DNA of 38,024 bases from Candidatus Gastranaerophilales bacterium (GTDB taxonomy: Bacteria; Cyanobacteriota; Vampirovibrionia; Gastranaerophilales; Gastranaerophilaceae). The DNA lies in the NCBI GenBank assembly GCA_944322675.1, contig CALUPO010000016.1:1-38024 (forward strand). The letters are read 5' to 3'. This document shows, in pieces, positions 15,771 through 23,803 of this stretch (position 1 is the first letter of the stretch; every line of letters starts with the position of its first letter). The notes under the pieces were generated by a model. That model was given only the letters and a program-made list of their open reading frames with translations, was not told the origin of the DNA and did not search any database. The position numbers and the translations under genes are program-made.

Positions 15771-17633
15771 ATGCTAAAAGAAAAAATTGACAAATTAAGC
15801 CGCTTACCTTTTGTTATAGTATCTGGATGTTTTTTATTTTTAGATTTTATTTTGATGATATTAAAAATTAAACCTCATATTAATCCTGTTTGGGTAACTA
15901 TATTCATTTCAGGATTACCATTATTTTATTATGCATTAAGAAATATAATTATAAATAAAAAAATAACCGTATCATTATTAATTTCAATAGCTATCATATC
16001 TTCCATATTCATTGGTGAATATTTTGCAGCAGGTGAAATTGCTTTTATTATGGCTTTGGGTGAATTGCTTGAAGATTATACAATAAAAAGGACTAATAAA
16101 GGTTTAAATAATTTAGTTTCAATTTTACCTCAAAAAGCTTGTCTGGTTAAAGATAACAATGAATATTATGTCGATTTAAATGAGGTTAAATTAGATGACA
16201 TCATAAGAATCAAAGAAGGTGAAACAATACCATTTGATGGCTTAATAATTAAAGGCTCAACACAGGTTGATGAAAGTGCCATTAATGGTGAATCCTTACC
16301 GAAAGATAAATTTGAAAATGATACCGTTTATAGTGGAACAATAAATGGTTTATACACTATTGATATAAAAGTTCAAAAATTATCAAATGATTCTCTATTT
16401 CAAAAAATGATTAATCTTGTTAAAGAAGCTGAAAAAAATAAAGCACCTCTTGCACGTATAGTTGACAAATGGGCTTCTTTTTTAGTGCCATTGGCTTTAA
16501 TTTTAGCAATTGTAACTTATTTTATAACACACGATATAACCCGTGCCGTTACAATACTTGTAGTATTCTGCCCTTGTGCTCTTGCTCTTGCTACACCAAC
16601 TTCAATAGCAGCTGCAATAGGTCATGCTGCTAAAAACGGAATAATAATTAAATCAGGTGAAGCTTTGGAACAAATGGGAAAAATTGATGTTGCAGCTTTT
16701 GATAAAACAAAAACATTAACTTATGGTCATTTGGGAATACATGATGTAATTTTATTTGATAATAGTATATCTAAAAATGATTTACTAACAAAAATAGCCT
16801 CCATACAAAAGTACTCCAATCATCCAATTGGTAAAGCTATCTATAAGTATGCAATTGAAAATAATTTAAAACTTTATGATAATGTTTCAAACTTTACATC
16901 TTATTTGGGAAAAGGAATAAAGGCAAATATTGGTGAAAGTACTATTTTGACCGGGAATATTGAGTTTATGAATGAGAATAATATACATATTAATTTACAA
17001 GAGCAAAATACTCTTAATAAATTACGAAATGAAGGCAAAATAGTTATATTAATTGCCATAGATAATAAAGTTCAGGGAATAATTGCACTAAGCGATATTA
17101 TAAAAAATGAAGCAAATTTTGTAATAAATTATTTAAAAAATTCAGCTATTGACGTAATCTTACTCACAGGTGACAATATAAAAACAGCACAGCATTTTGC
17201 AAAAATTTTAAATATAAAAAATATATATGCCAATTTATTGCCACACAATAAAGTTGAAATTATTAAAAAATATCAAAATAAAAATAAAATTGTACTTATG
17301 ACAGGCGATGGAATAAACGACGCAGCTTCACTTAAAACCGCAAATGTTTCCATATCTTTTGCAGATTTAGGAAGTGATATAGCACTTAATGCCTCAAGTA
17401 TTATATTGTTAAACAGCAATTTAAAAAATATTATATATCTAAAAAAACTTTCAAACTTAACAATAAAAACAATAACATTTAATATAAGTTTATCAATGTT
17501 AATAAATTTTATAGCTATATTTTTATCAATTTACGGAATTTTAACTCCGGTTTCCGGAGCATTATGGCATAATGCAAGTTCATTAATTGTTATTTTAAAT
17601 GCTTCAATGTTATATGGCAAAAAAATTAAATAA
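15771..17633 (+). CDS. P1B-type heavy-metal-transporting ATPase, probably copper efflux
   Basis: This is an ATP-driven metal exporter in the cytoplasmic membrane. The 620-residue protein has a CPC metal site in the membrane (C267-P268-C269) and the phosphorylated Asp at 311 in DKTKTLT. The actuator GES is at 173-175, the P1B signature SNHPIG at 349-354 and the hinge TGDGINDAAS lies near the end. It lacks the usual N-terminal HMA/CXXC metal-binding domain and starts directly with membrane segments. DKTK replaces the more common DKTG. The last membrane pair contains ALWHNASSLIVILNA, which is not the classic CopA MSSVSV motif, so Cu(I) is favoured mainly because csoR precedes it; Zn/Cd remains possible. 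GAAAGGA precedes the ATG. Confidence 0.9.
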   Translation: MLKEKIDKLSRLPFVIVSGCFLFLDFILMILKIKPHINPVWVTIFISGLPLFYYALRNIIINKKITVSLLISIAIISSIFIGEYFAAGEIAFIMALGELLEDYTIKRTNKGLNNLVSILPQKACLVKDNNEYYVDLNEVKLDDIIRIKEGETIPFDGLIIKGSTQVDESAINGESLPKDKFENDTVYSGTINGLYTIDIKVQKLSNDSLFQKMINLVKEAEKNKAPLARIVDKWASFLVPLALILAIVTYFITHDITRAVTILVVFCPCALALATPTSIAAAIGHAAKNGIIIKSGEALEQMGKIDVAAFDKTKTLTYGHLGIHDVILFDNSISKNDLLTKIASIQKYSNHPIGKAIYKYAIENNLKLYDNVSNFTSYLGKGIKANIGESTILTGNIEFMNENNIHINLQEQNTLNKLRNEGKIVILIAIDNKVQGIIALSDIIKNEANFVINYLKNSAIDVILLTGDNIKTAQHFAKILNIKNIYANLLPHNKVEIIKKYQNKNKIVLMTGDGINDAASLKTANVSISFADLGSDIALNASSIILLNSNLKNIIYLKKLSNLTIKTITFNISLSMLINFIAIFLSIYGILTPVSGALWHNASSLIVILNASMLYGKKIK

Positions 17634-17634
17634 C

Positions 17635-17670
17635 AAATTCCCTTATGAAATTTATTTCATAAGGGAATTT
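17635..17670. terminator. Bidirectional intrinsic terminator
   Basis: A 17-bp perfect inverted repeat (17635-17651 and 17654-17670; core TTCCCTTATGAAAT) with flanking A/T runs lies between the converging ATPase and secY genes. It fits termination of both the metal-efflux operon and the ribosomal-protein operon. Confidence 0.85.
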
Positions 17671-17699
17671 ATAACTAAATTAATTAAATATCACTATTT

Positions 17700-19043
17700 T
17701 TAATCTTTTAAGAAACTATCATAATTGCGAGCAAGTAAATGGGTTTTTATTTGATTAATAAAATCAAGAGCAACACCCACCATAATTATTAATGAAGTTG
17801 CACCAATTCCCTGTAAAGTTGTAATATTTGTAATGTAACTTGCAATTGATGGAATTAAAGCAATTATCCCAAGCCCCATAGCACCAATAAACGTTGTCCT
17901 TGATAATATTTTATCCAAAGCCTCAGCTGTAGGACGCCCTGGTTTTATGCCGGGTATTGATGAACCATATTTTTTTAAATTAGTAGCTATTTCTTTTGGC
18001 TGCATATTTGGCATAATTGATGCATAGAAAAAAGTCAAAGCTACAATTAAAACAAAATATATTATATAATACGATATTCCTTGTGGACTAAAAAATAAAG
18101 TAAGTTTAGTCACTATAGTTTTTAAAGTTTGTGATTGAACATGAATACTATTTGCAATGCTTAAAACCGTAGATGGAAAAAGCAAAATGGCAACAGCAAA
18201 TATTATAGGCATAACACCGCCCGGATTAAGTTTAAACGGAATAAATGTGCTTATACCGCCATATATTTTGTTTCCTACCTGACGTTTTGGATTAACAATT
18301 ATAACTTTGCGTATAGCTTCTTGCATTATAACGATAAATACCATTGTTGCAAAGAAAATAGCAAGCAAAACAAGAAGACCCAATTGCATTTTAGGATCAT
18401 AAGCAACAAGCTGTGATGTTCTATTTGCATAAACAGGTATTCCTGCAAGTATACCGCAGAATATAAGTAATGAACCACCATTACCAATACCTTTTTCAGT
18501 TATCAATTCAGCAAGCCACATAACAAAAACTGCACCGGCGGTTAAAATAAGCATGGAACCTGCAAAAAACATACCCTTATTCACACCTGGCAATATAGCA
18601 GCACTTGCTTGACTTGTCAAAAAAGCTAAAAACACAAACGATTGAAATGCAGCAATAATAACGGTAAAAACACGTGTATATTGTGATATTTTTCGACGTC
18701 CTGCTTCGCCTTCTTCTTTTTGAAGCTGTTCAAGAGAAGGAATTATAACAGCTAATAACTGCATTATAATTGAAGCTGTAATAAAAGGACCAATACCAAG
18801 AGCTATTATTGAAACATTACCCAAAGCACCACCTGAAAATAAATCTAAAAAACCTATTATATTATTTCCGGATGCTATATTTGCAAAAACTTCGTTATTT
18901 ATACCAAACAAAGGTATTTGTGCACAAAACCTAAATACCGCAACCATTGCAAATGTAAAAATAAGCTTAGCTTTTAACCCCGATGCTTGAAACATCGATA
19001 CAACATCCTCCATTGTAGGAGGCTTCATTTTTCCCATTTGCAT
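17700..19043 (-). CDS. secY: Protein translocase subunit SecY
   Basis: This is the channel-forming subunit of the SecYEG translocon. The 447-residue product has the expected ten hydrophobic segments. Conserved blocks include PLFGIN and LGIGPFITASIIMQLL in the plug/early region, GGISTFIPFKLNPGGVMPIIFA in the middle, and MQPKEIATNLKKYGSSIPGIKPGRPT in the long cytoplasmic loop that contacts the ribosome and SecA. It begins 3 bp after the rplO stop, with GGAG about 13 nt upstream of the chosen ATG. It ends this ribosomal-protein operon; adk, map and infA, which often follow, are absent here and a terminator comes next. Confidence 0.98.
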   Translation of the reverse strand: MQMGKMKPPTMEDVVSMFQASGLKAKLIFTFAMVAVFRFCAQIPLFGINNEVFANIASGNNIIGFLDLFSGGALGNVSIIALGIGPFITASIIMQLLAVIIPSLEQLQKEEGEAGRRKISQYTRVFTVIIAAFQSFVFLAFLTSQASAAILPGVNKGMFFAGSMLILTAGAVFVMWLAELITEKGIGNGGSLLIFCGILAGIPVYANRTSQLVAYDPKMQLGLLVLLAIFFATMVFIVIMQEAIRKVIIVNPKRQVGNKIYGGISTFIPFKLNPGGVMPIIFAVAILLFPSTVLSIANSIHVQSQTLKTIVTKLTLFFSPQGISYYIIYFVLIVALTFFYASIMPNMQPKEIATNLKKYGSSIPGIKPGRPTAEALDKILSRTTFIGAMGLGIIALIPSIASYITNITTLQGIGATSLIIMVGVALDFINQIKTHLLARNYDSFLKD

Positions 19044-19046
19044 TTT

Positions 19047-19502
19047 TTATATTAACTCCGCTTTGCCGTTTGCTTTTTCTATTTTTTCTTTTGCACTTTT
19101 TGTAAAATGACTTGCTTTAACAGTAACTGCTTTGTTCAATTCACCATTTCCCAAAACACGCAACACTTCACAATTAGGACGCACCTTTTTTAATGCTATA
19201 AGCACTTCCAAAGTTATCTCAGGTTCTTCAATATTATTCAAATCTCCAACATTAATTTCACCTGAAACAAGTGCATTAAAATTTTTAAACCCTTTAAGCT
19301 TAGGGAACTGACGATATGAAGGCATCTGACCACCTTCAAAGCCTCTTTTCTGACTTCTTCCGGATCTTTGACCTTCACCATTGTGCCCGCGTGTTGAAGT
19401 TTTTCCATGACCTGACGAACGACCACGTCCAACACGCTTCACTTTATGTGTAGAGCCGCATGCAGGCTTCAAATCTTCTATTTTTATTGTACTATCTGTC
19501 AT
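19047..19502 (-). CDS. rplO: 50S ribosomal protein L15
   Basis: L15 is a late-assembly protein of the large subunit. At 151 residues it is normal length. It has the Gly/Arg-rich N-terminal tail (RVGRGRSSGHGKTSTRGHNG), the signature KRGFEGGQMPSYRQFPKLKGF and a C-terminal globular half. A GGAAAGG ribosome binding site precedes the ATG. It lies between rpmD and secY in the order found in nearly all bacteria. Confidence 0.97.
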   Translation of the reverse strand: MTDSTIKIEDLKPACGSTHKVKRVGRGRSSGHGKTSTRGHNGEGQRSGRSQKRGFEGGQMPSYRQFPKLKGFKNFNALVSGEINVGDLNNIEEPEITLEVLIALKKVRPNCEVLRVLGNGELNKAVTVKASHFTKSAKEKIEKANGKAELI

Positions 19503-19529
19503 TTTTATTTTACCTTTCCTCTCAAAAAT

Positions 19530-19730
19530 TTATAACTCGGTCACATCTAATAAATGGGCAATTTTGTTTATCATACCCATAATTGTCGGATTTTTATAAT
19601 GTTCAACCGTTTGATTGGTCTTTTTTAATCCCAACGCCCGTGCAACACGCACCTGTGCTTCTGTTGAACCAATAAGGCTCTTTTTTAACGTTACTTTCAC
19701 TTTTGTGCCATTTTGTTGTTCATTTGTCAT
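19530..19730 (-). CDS. rpmD: 50S ribosomal protein L30
   Basis: This is a small large-subunit protein. Counted from the ATG at 19730 it has 66 residues, including a short Asn/Gln-rich lead and the conserved VKVTLKKSLIG, RVARALGLKKTNQTV and PTIMGMINKIAHLLDV blocks. I chose this start because AAGGAG lies 7 nt upstream. A longer frame beginning with TTG at 19748 would overlap that ribosome binding site. It sits between rpsE and rplO. L30 is missing from many cyanobacteria, so its presence is useful for placing the organism. Confidence 0.95.
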   Translation of the reverse strand: MTNEQQNGTKVKVTLKKSLIGSTEAQVRVARALGLKKTNQTVEHYKNPTIMGMINKIAHLLDVTEL

Positions 19731-19748
19731 AGCATTTCTCCTTTTCAA

Positions 19749-20429
19749 TTAGCTCAACATTTCCATTACACTTAAACCACGTGTTTTTGCAGCATCGCCA
19801 AACAATCTCAAGGATTTTAAAGCTTCCATTGTTGCATTTGCCGCATTTAACGGTGATTTTGAACCTAAAGATTTACTTAATATATTTTCAACACCTGCCA
19901 ATTCCAAAACAGCACGAACAGCACCGCCAGCAATAACACCGGTACCCTCAGAAGCCGGACGAAGCATAACAGCACCTGCACCACTTTTCCCAACAATAGG
20001 ATGAGGAATTGTTGTTTTAAATATAGGCACGCTTATCAAGTTTTTACGTCCATCTGCAATAGCTTTTTGAATGGCTATTATAACCTCACTTGCCTTTGCA
20101 CAGCCAACACCAACTTGACCTTTTTGATTACCCACTATTACAACGGCACGAAAACTTAACTTCTTGCCGCCTTTAACAACTTTTGTAACCCGACGAATTT
20201 GTATAACACGCTCTTGCCATTCACTTTGAGGTGCTTCAACATCTTTTTCATCATTACGACGACGATTGCGTCCTTTATTTTCACGATTTTTTCTTGATTT
20301 ACCCTTTGCCTCAGCTTCAATAGCGATTTGTTCAACCTCTGCACTTACAACATTTTCTTCATTTAATGTTTCTTCAGCTTCCTGTGCATCGTTTGAATCA
20401 ACTTCCATTATTTCTTTATTGTCTTCCAC
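19749..20429 (-). CDS. rpsE: 30S ribosomal protein S5 with acidic/basic N-terminal extension
   Basis: S5 contributes to decoding accuracy and mRNA unwinding. The conserved protein starts near residue 70 with [21 protein letters not shown] and continues through [16 protein letters not shown] and the C-terminal [17 protein letters not shown]. Ahead of it is an extension of about 68 residues, first Glu/Asp-rich and then Arg/Lys/Asn-rich, which most S5 proteins lack or have much shorter. The chosen start is GTG with AAGGAAGG about 11 nt upstream; an ATG at 20408 would shorten the extension by seven residues. It is the first gene of this operon fragment: rplR, rplF and the rest of the spc operon are not upstream. 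Confidence 0.96.
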   Translation of the reverse strand: MEDNKEIMEVDSNDAQEAEETLNEENVVSAEVEQIAIEAEAKGKSRKNRENKGRNRRRNDEKDVEAPQSEWQERVIQIRRVTKVVKGGKKLSFRAVVIVGNQKGQVGVGCAKASEVIIAIQKAIADGRKNLISVPIFKTTIPHPIVGKSGAGAVMLRPASEGTGVIAGGAVRAVLELAGVENILSKSLGSKSPLNAANATMEALKSLRLFGDAAKTRGLSVMEMLS

Positions 20430-20571
20430 GATTTTAAATACCTTCCTTTAAATTACTCTATTTTAACCTATCAAATACATAAAAACAACTACCCGCCTGG
20501 TTTATTGTAAAAACGGATATAAAATTGTATTTGTTGATGTTGGGTTTTTTTATTCTGACATTTTTTATTAT

Positions 20572-20577
20572 ATTATA
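20572..20577 (-). promoter_or_regulatory. Possible -10 box for the rpsE operon
   Basis: TATAAT on the minus strand, with no good -35 partner at 17 bp. It would give a leader of about 135 nt before the rpsE GTG. The spacer 20430-20742 contains no gene; apart from this box and the divergent promoter I see nothing specific in it. The assignment is weak. Confidence 0.3.
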
Positions 20578-20708
20578 GTAAATATTATTTTGCAATAACT
20601 TTTAAAATAAAAAACAACCGGAAAATAACCTTATATTAAGATAATGTTACATTTATTAACAAATAAACATACAAAAATGTGATGGCTACATAAAATTACA
20701 TATACAAT

Positions 20709-20736
20709 TTCACATAAATTTAATTTGTGGTATAAT
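20709..20736 (+). promoter_or_regulatory. Promoter placed for a leaderless transcript
   Basis: TTCACA (20709-20714), a 16-bp spacer and a perfect TATAAT (20731-20736). The ATG of the next gene is at 20743, exactly where transcription should start, and there is no Shine-Dalgarno sequence. The mRNA would therefore begin at or within a base or two of the start codon. Confidence 0.55.
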
Positions 20737-20742
20737 TTTTTT

Positions 20743-21594
20743 ATGAAAAGTCTATTTAGTGATGCTTGGAAAGTCTTAAGATTACATTCGCTTTTGACGG
20801 TACCTTTTATTTTATACTTATACTTTATGTCCTTAATTGTGACAAGAAGCCAAAATGTACCTTCAACTTTGATGTTTTATGTTTTCATGCTGACAGGTTT
20901 CTTGCTTACAGTATGTTTTCTTTCAGGCTGGTTTTATATGGCAAAAAATGCTATTAAAAATTATGAAGATATTCAAATAAATGGTGTGGACCCTCAAAAA
21001 GATTATGCTTTTACTAATTTAAGATTATTTTTTTCAGGAGTGGGTGAATATTGCTTGCCCGTTTTAGCAGCATTAATTTTATATTTTCTAGTTTTATTAC
21101 TATTTGCATATTGCATATATAATTTAGGTTTTCATGTTATTGGCAAATTTCCCATAACTTATGAGGAATTAAAAGTTATTTCAATAAATCCGCTTGAGGC
21201 AAACAAAATTATTAATGGACTAACACAAATTCAAATGACAAAGTTGTCGGCATGGAGTTTTTTATTTTTAAGCTCATATTTATTTTATTCCTTCTCGACA
21301 ATGTTTTATATTCCTTCATTATTTTTACATACAAAAAATCCATTAAAAGCCTTTTTTAAAGGATTTATATTTACATACCGAAATATAATTACAACATTTA
21401 TGTTGTTTATGTTTTATATTATGGCAAAAACAATACTTTCATTTTTAAACACAGCTTTTGCCTCTAATTTTTTACTTTCAACAGCTTCTTTACTAGTTGT
21501 TGTGTATTTTGCAGCGTTTTGGATAATATTAATATTTTATACATATGAACAAAAAGAACATTATCGCAATAACAGGTCCGACAGCCACCGGTAA
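20743..21594 (+). CDS. Polytopic membrane protein of unknown function
   Basis: The 283-residue protein has about six hydrophobic segments: near residues 15-35, 43-65, 100-130, 165-185, 215-240 and 248-270 (for example ALILYFLVLLLFAYCIYNLG and LLVVVYFAAFWIILIFY). It has no motif that I can tie to a transporter or enzyme; the layout resembles small DUF families of the bacterial inner membrane. I chose the ATG at 20743 (MKSLFSD) over a TTG 18 bases upstream because the TATAAT box occupies the latter region. Its 3' end overlaps miaA by 50 bp in another frame, so the two are transcribed together. Confidence 0.8.
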   Translation: MKSLFSDAWKVLRLHSLLTVPFILYLYFMSLIVTRSQNVPSTLMFYVFMLTGFLLTVCFLSGWFYMAKNAIKNYEDIQINGVDPQKDYAFTNLRLFFSGVGEYCLPVLAALILYFLVLLLFAYCIYNLGFHVIGKFPITYEELKVISINPLEANKIINGLTQIQMTKLSAWSFLFLSSYLFYSFSTMFYIPSLFLHTKNPLKAFFKGFIFTYRNIITTFMLFMFYIMAKTILSFLNTAFASNFLLSTASLLVVVYFAAFWIILIFYTYEQKEHYRNNRSDSHR

Positions 21595-22468
21595 AAGTGA
21601 GCTTGGATTTTATATTGCAAAAAAACTTAATACTCAAATTATCTCGGTTGATTCAAAACTTGTCTACCGTAATTTTGAAATAGCCGCCGCCAAGCCCGAT
21701 AAGGAAACTTTAAGTGAAGTCCAACATCATCTTATCAATTTTGTTGACCCGCATATGCAATACACAGCCGGAGATTTTGTTTTCCATGCAAGGCAAATAA
21801 TCGAAAATTTACATAATCAGGGTAAAATACCGGTGTTTGTTGGCGGAACCTATTTATATTATAAAGTTTTACTTGAAGATTATGATTTGCCTCTTTGCAA
21901 AATAAATTATGAATATCGCGATTATCTTGATAAAAAATCAGATATACAGCTTTATGATATTTTACTTAAGGCTGATTTTGATGCGGCACAAAAAATTCAC
22001 AGTAATAACCGTGTTAAAATCATAAGGGCTCTTGAGCTTATCAAGTTTTACAATAAGAAACTAAAGGATATAATGAAAGAGCGTGAATATGAAGCAAAAA
22101 ACAATGTAATATGGTTTGGATTAAATTCTAATAATCGCAAGTTTTTATATGATCGTATAAATAAAAGGGTCGATAGAATGATGGAAGCTGGCTTGCTTCA
22201 AGAAACTATTGAAAATTATAATAGATATGAAGAACTTGATACATTTAGAAATACAATAGGCTATTGCGAGCTTATTGATTATCTTCATAAAAACACTTCA
22301 CTTGATGAAGCTGTTGAGAAGATAAAACAACACACTCGAAATTATGCCAAAAGACAAATAAGTTTTATGAAGCCCAATCAAGATATAACCTGGTATGATA
22401 TTGAAGAAATGGATATTAATTCAATATTTGAAGAAGCATATAAAATTGTTACAAATGAATGTAATTAG
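21545..22468 (+). CDS. miaA: tRNA dimethylallyltransferase
   Basis: The enzyme transfers a dimethylallyl group to A37 of tRNAs that read UNN codons, the first step toward ms2i6A. The P-loop GPTATGKS is at residues 11-18, with the substrate-binding region ISVDSKLVYRNFEIAAAKP (DSxxxY) next and VGGTYLYYKVLL after it. The C-terminal half contains the usual RQISFMKPNQDITWYD. At 307 residues it is normal length. The start is fixed by the P-loop, so the 50-bp overlap with the preceding membrane-protein gene is real. Its 3' end overlaps the convergent BioD-like gene by 20 bp. Confidence 0.97.
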   Translation: MNKKNIIAITGPTATGKSELGFYIAKKLNTQIISVDSKLVYRNFEIAAAKPDKETLSEVQHHLINFVDPHMQYTAGDFVFHARQIIENLHNQGKIPVFVGGTYLYYKVLLEDYDLPLCKINYEYRDYLDKKSDIQLYDILLKADFDAAQKIHSNNRVKIIRALELIKFYNKKLKDIMKEREYEAKNNVIWFGLNSNNRKFLYDRINKRVDRMMEAGLLQETIENYNRYEELDTFRNTIGYCELIDYLHKNTSLDEAVEKIKQHTRNYAKRQISFMKPNQDITWYDIEEMDINSIFEEAYKIVTNECN

Positions 22469-23171
22469 GATAATAAATTTTTTGCCCCATAAGTTTTGAC
22501 ATGTTAATATTTGCTAAAATAAGATAAGCAAGTTTAACAGTGGGGATATATGTATTTTCGTTAAATTCTCGAATAATACCAAGAATAGGGCAGCTTGAAT
22601 ATTTTGCTATATTTTTAGGAACATTTAAAATATTATTTTTAGGGCAGCGTGGAAATCTTGTAAAAATTACACCTCTTAATCTTATACCCATCTCATTTAC
22701 ACAATTTATTGAATATAATAAACGTTCAAACCAATCATCACATGGTGATGTCACAAGGGCAACAGGGATATCAAGCATTTTTACAAGATCATAATTCAAA
22801 AGGTCATCATTCAAAGGTGTCATCAAAGTGTCTGTATCTTCAGAAATTATAGCATCATATTTTGAAAGCAACTCTCTATATTCAAAATAAACCTTTGTAA
22901 GATTTACTTCATCTTTAGATTGAGTGCTATTTTCACCTTCGGTAAATAATGAACCAAATTTATATGTATTTACGAAGTCAATATGTGTTTTATAACGATA
23001 ATAAAATTGATTATCAGGATCTTCCAGATCTTTCCTTTTAATATAAGATTGATTTAAAAAAGGATTATATAAACAAGTGTTATAACCCAGAGTTTGAACA
23101 GCAAGAGTGATAGCACATGTGAGCAAGGACTTGTTTGTGTATTTATTAACTTGAGTTAGCATTACATCCAT
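22449..23171 (-). CDS. BioD-like P-loop-fold protein with degenerate nucleotide-binding motif
   Basis: The 240-residue protein aligns by eye with the dethiobiotin synthetase / AAA_26 fold. The N-terminal QVNKYTNKSLLTCAITLAVQ sits where BioD has its GTDTxVGKT P-loop helix, and YDAIISEDTDTLMTPL where BioD has VEGAGG. IPVALVTSPCDDW followed by GIRLRGVIFTRFPR matches the LPVILV and GI.LAGVVLN region. Lys14-Ser15 remain, but both P-loop glycines and the GAGG motif are gone, so ATP-dependent synthesis is doubtful. It may be a regulatory or binding relative, like the BioD-like N-terminal domain of some phosphotransacetylases. There is no Shine-Dalgarno, and MLTQ at 23162 is an alternative start. Confidence 0.7.
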   Translation of the reverse strand: MDVMLTQVNKYTNKSLLTCAITLAVQTLGYNTCLYNPFLNQSYIKRKDLEDPDNQFYYRYKTHIDFVNTYKFGSLFTEGENSTQSKDEVNLTKVYFEYRELLSKYDAIISEDTDTLMTPLNDDLLNYDLVKMLDIPVALVTSPCDDWFERLLYSINCVNEMGIRLRGVIFTRFPRCPKNNILNVPKNIAKYSSCPILGIIREFNENTYIPTVKLAYLILANINMSKLMGQKIYYPNYIHL

Positions 23172-23337
23172 AGTTAAAATATATTAAAAAATAAATAAGA
23201 AATGTTTGACAAATTATATCACAATTTTATTTATAATTTTATCATATAAATAGTTTAGAAATAAAATTATAATTTATGGTATACTTAATTTCAAATAACC
23301 AATTAAAGTGAGATAAGTGGATATATAAAGTATAGTT

Positions 23338-23802
23338 ATGAAAAAAATTATATCATTATTATTAACATTGATATTTGTTTTTGGTTTATTTATCCTTGAT
23401 AAGCCGGTTGAAGCTGCAAGAAAAAACAGCAAAAAAACTGCCAAAGGAATGAATCTTGAAGAATTTGAAAAAATCAATCAAACAATTGACAAATTAACCA
23501 AAAAAGTTTATGCAAAATCATTATTTTCGCCACAAGAAAATGAAGAACTTATAGGAATAAAAATAAAGCTTGATAATGAACTATTAATATCACAAGAACC
23601 CGGTCTTTCGCAGCTTTATTATAAAGCAGGCAATTTATATAAATTGCGCGGCTTAAAAACTGCATCTTGTGATTGTTACCAGATAATACTTGAAAATTTT
23701 AGCGAAACACCTTTTGCGATAAAAGCCCGTCGTGAACTTGAAGACATGGGTATAAAAATAGAAATACCCCAAGATAATGTTGAAGAAGATGAGGAAGAAT
23801 AA
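23338..23802 (+). CDS. Secreted TPR-like protein upstream of the pilin fusion
   Basis: The 154-residue protein has a Sec signal peptide (MKKIISLLLTLIFVFGLFIL, cleavage likely after VEAA near residue 27). A basic stretch follows, then a helical domain. The segment LSQLYYKAGNLYKLRGLKTA with CYQIILENFSETPFAIKARREL (about residues 90-135) looks like one to one-and-a-half tetratricopeptide repeats of the YfiO/BamD kind. The tail is very acidic (EEDEEE). The stop is followed one base later by the ATG of the pilin-S74 gene, so the two are translationally coupled and may act together in pilus or envelope assembly. There is no clear ribosome binding site. Confidence 0.75.
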   Translation: MKKIISLLLTLIFVFGLFILDKPVEAARKNSKKTAKGMNLEEFEKINQTIDKLTKKVYAKSLFSPQENEELIGIKIKLDNELLISQEPGLSQLYYKAGNLYKLRGLKTASCDCYQIILENFSETPFAIKARRELEDMGIKIEIPQDNVEEDEEE

Positions 23803-23803
23803 A

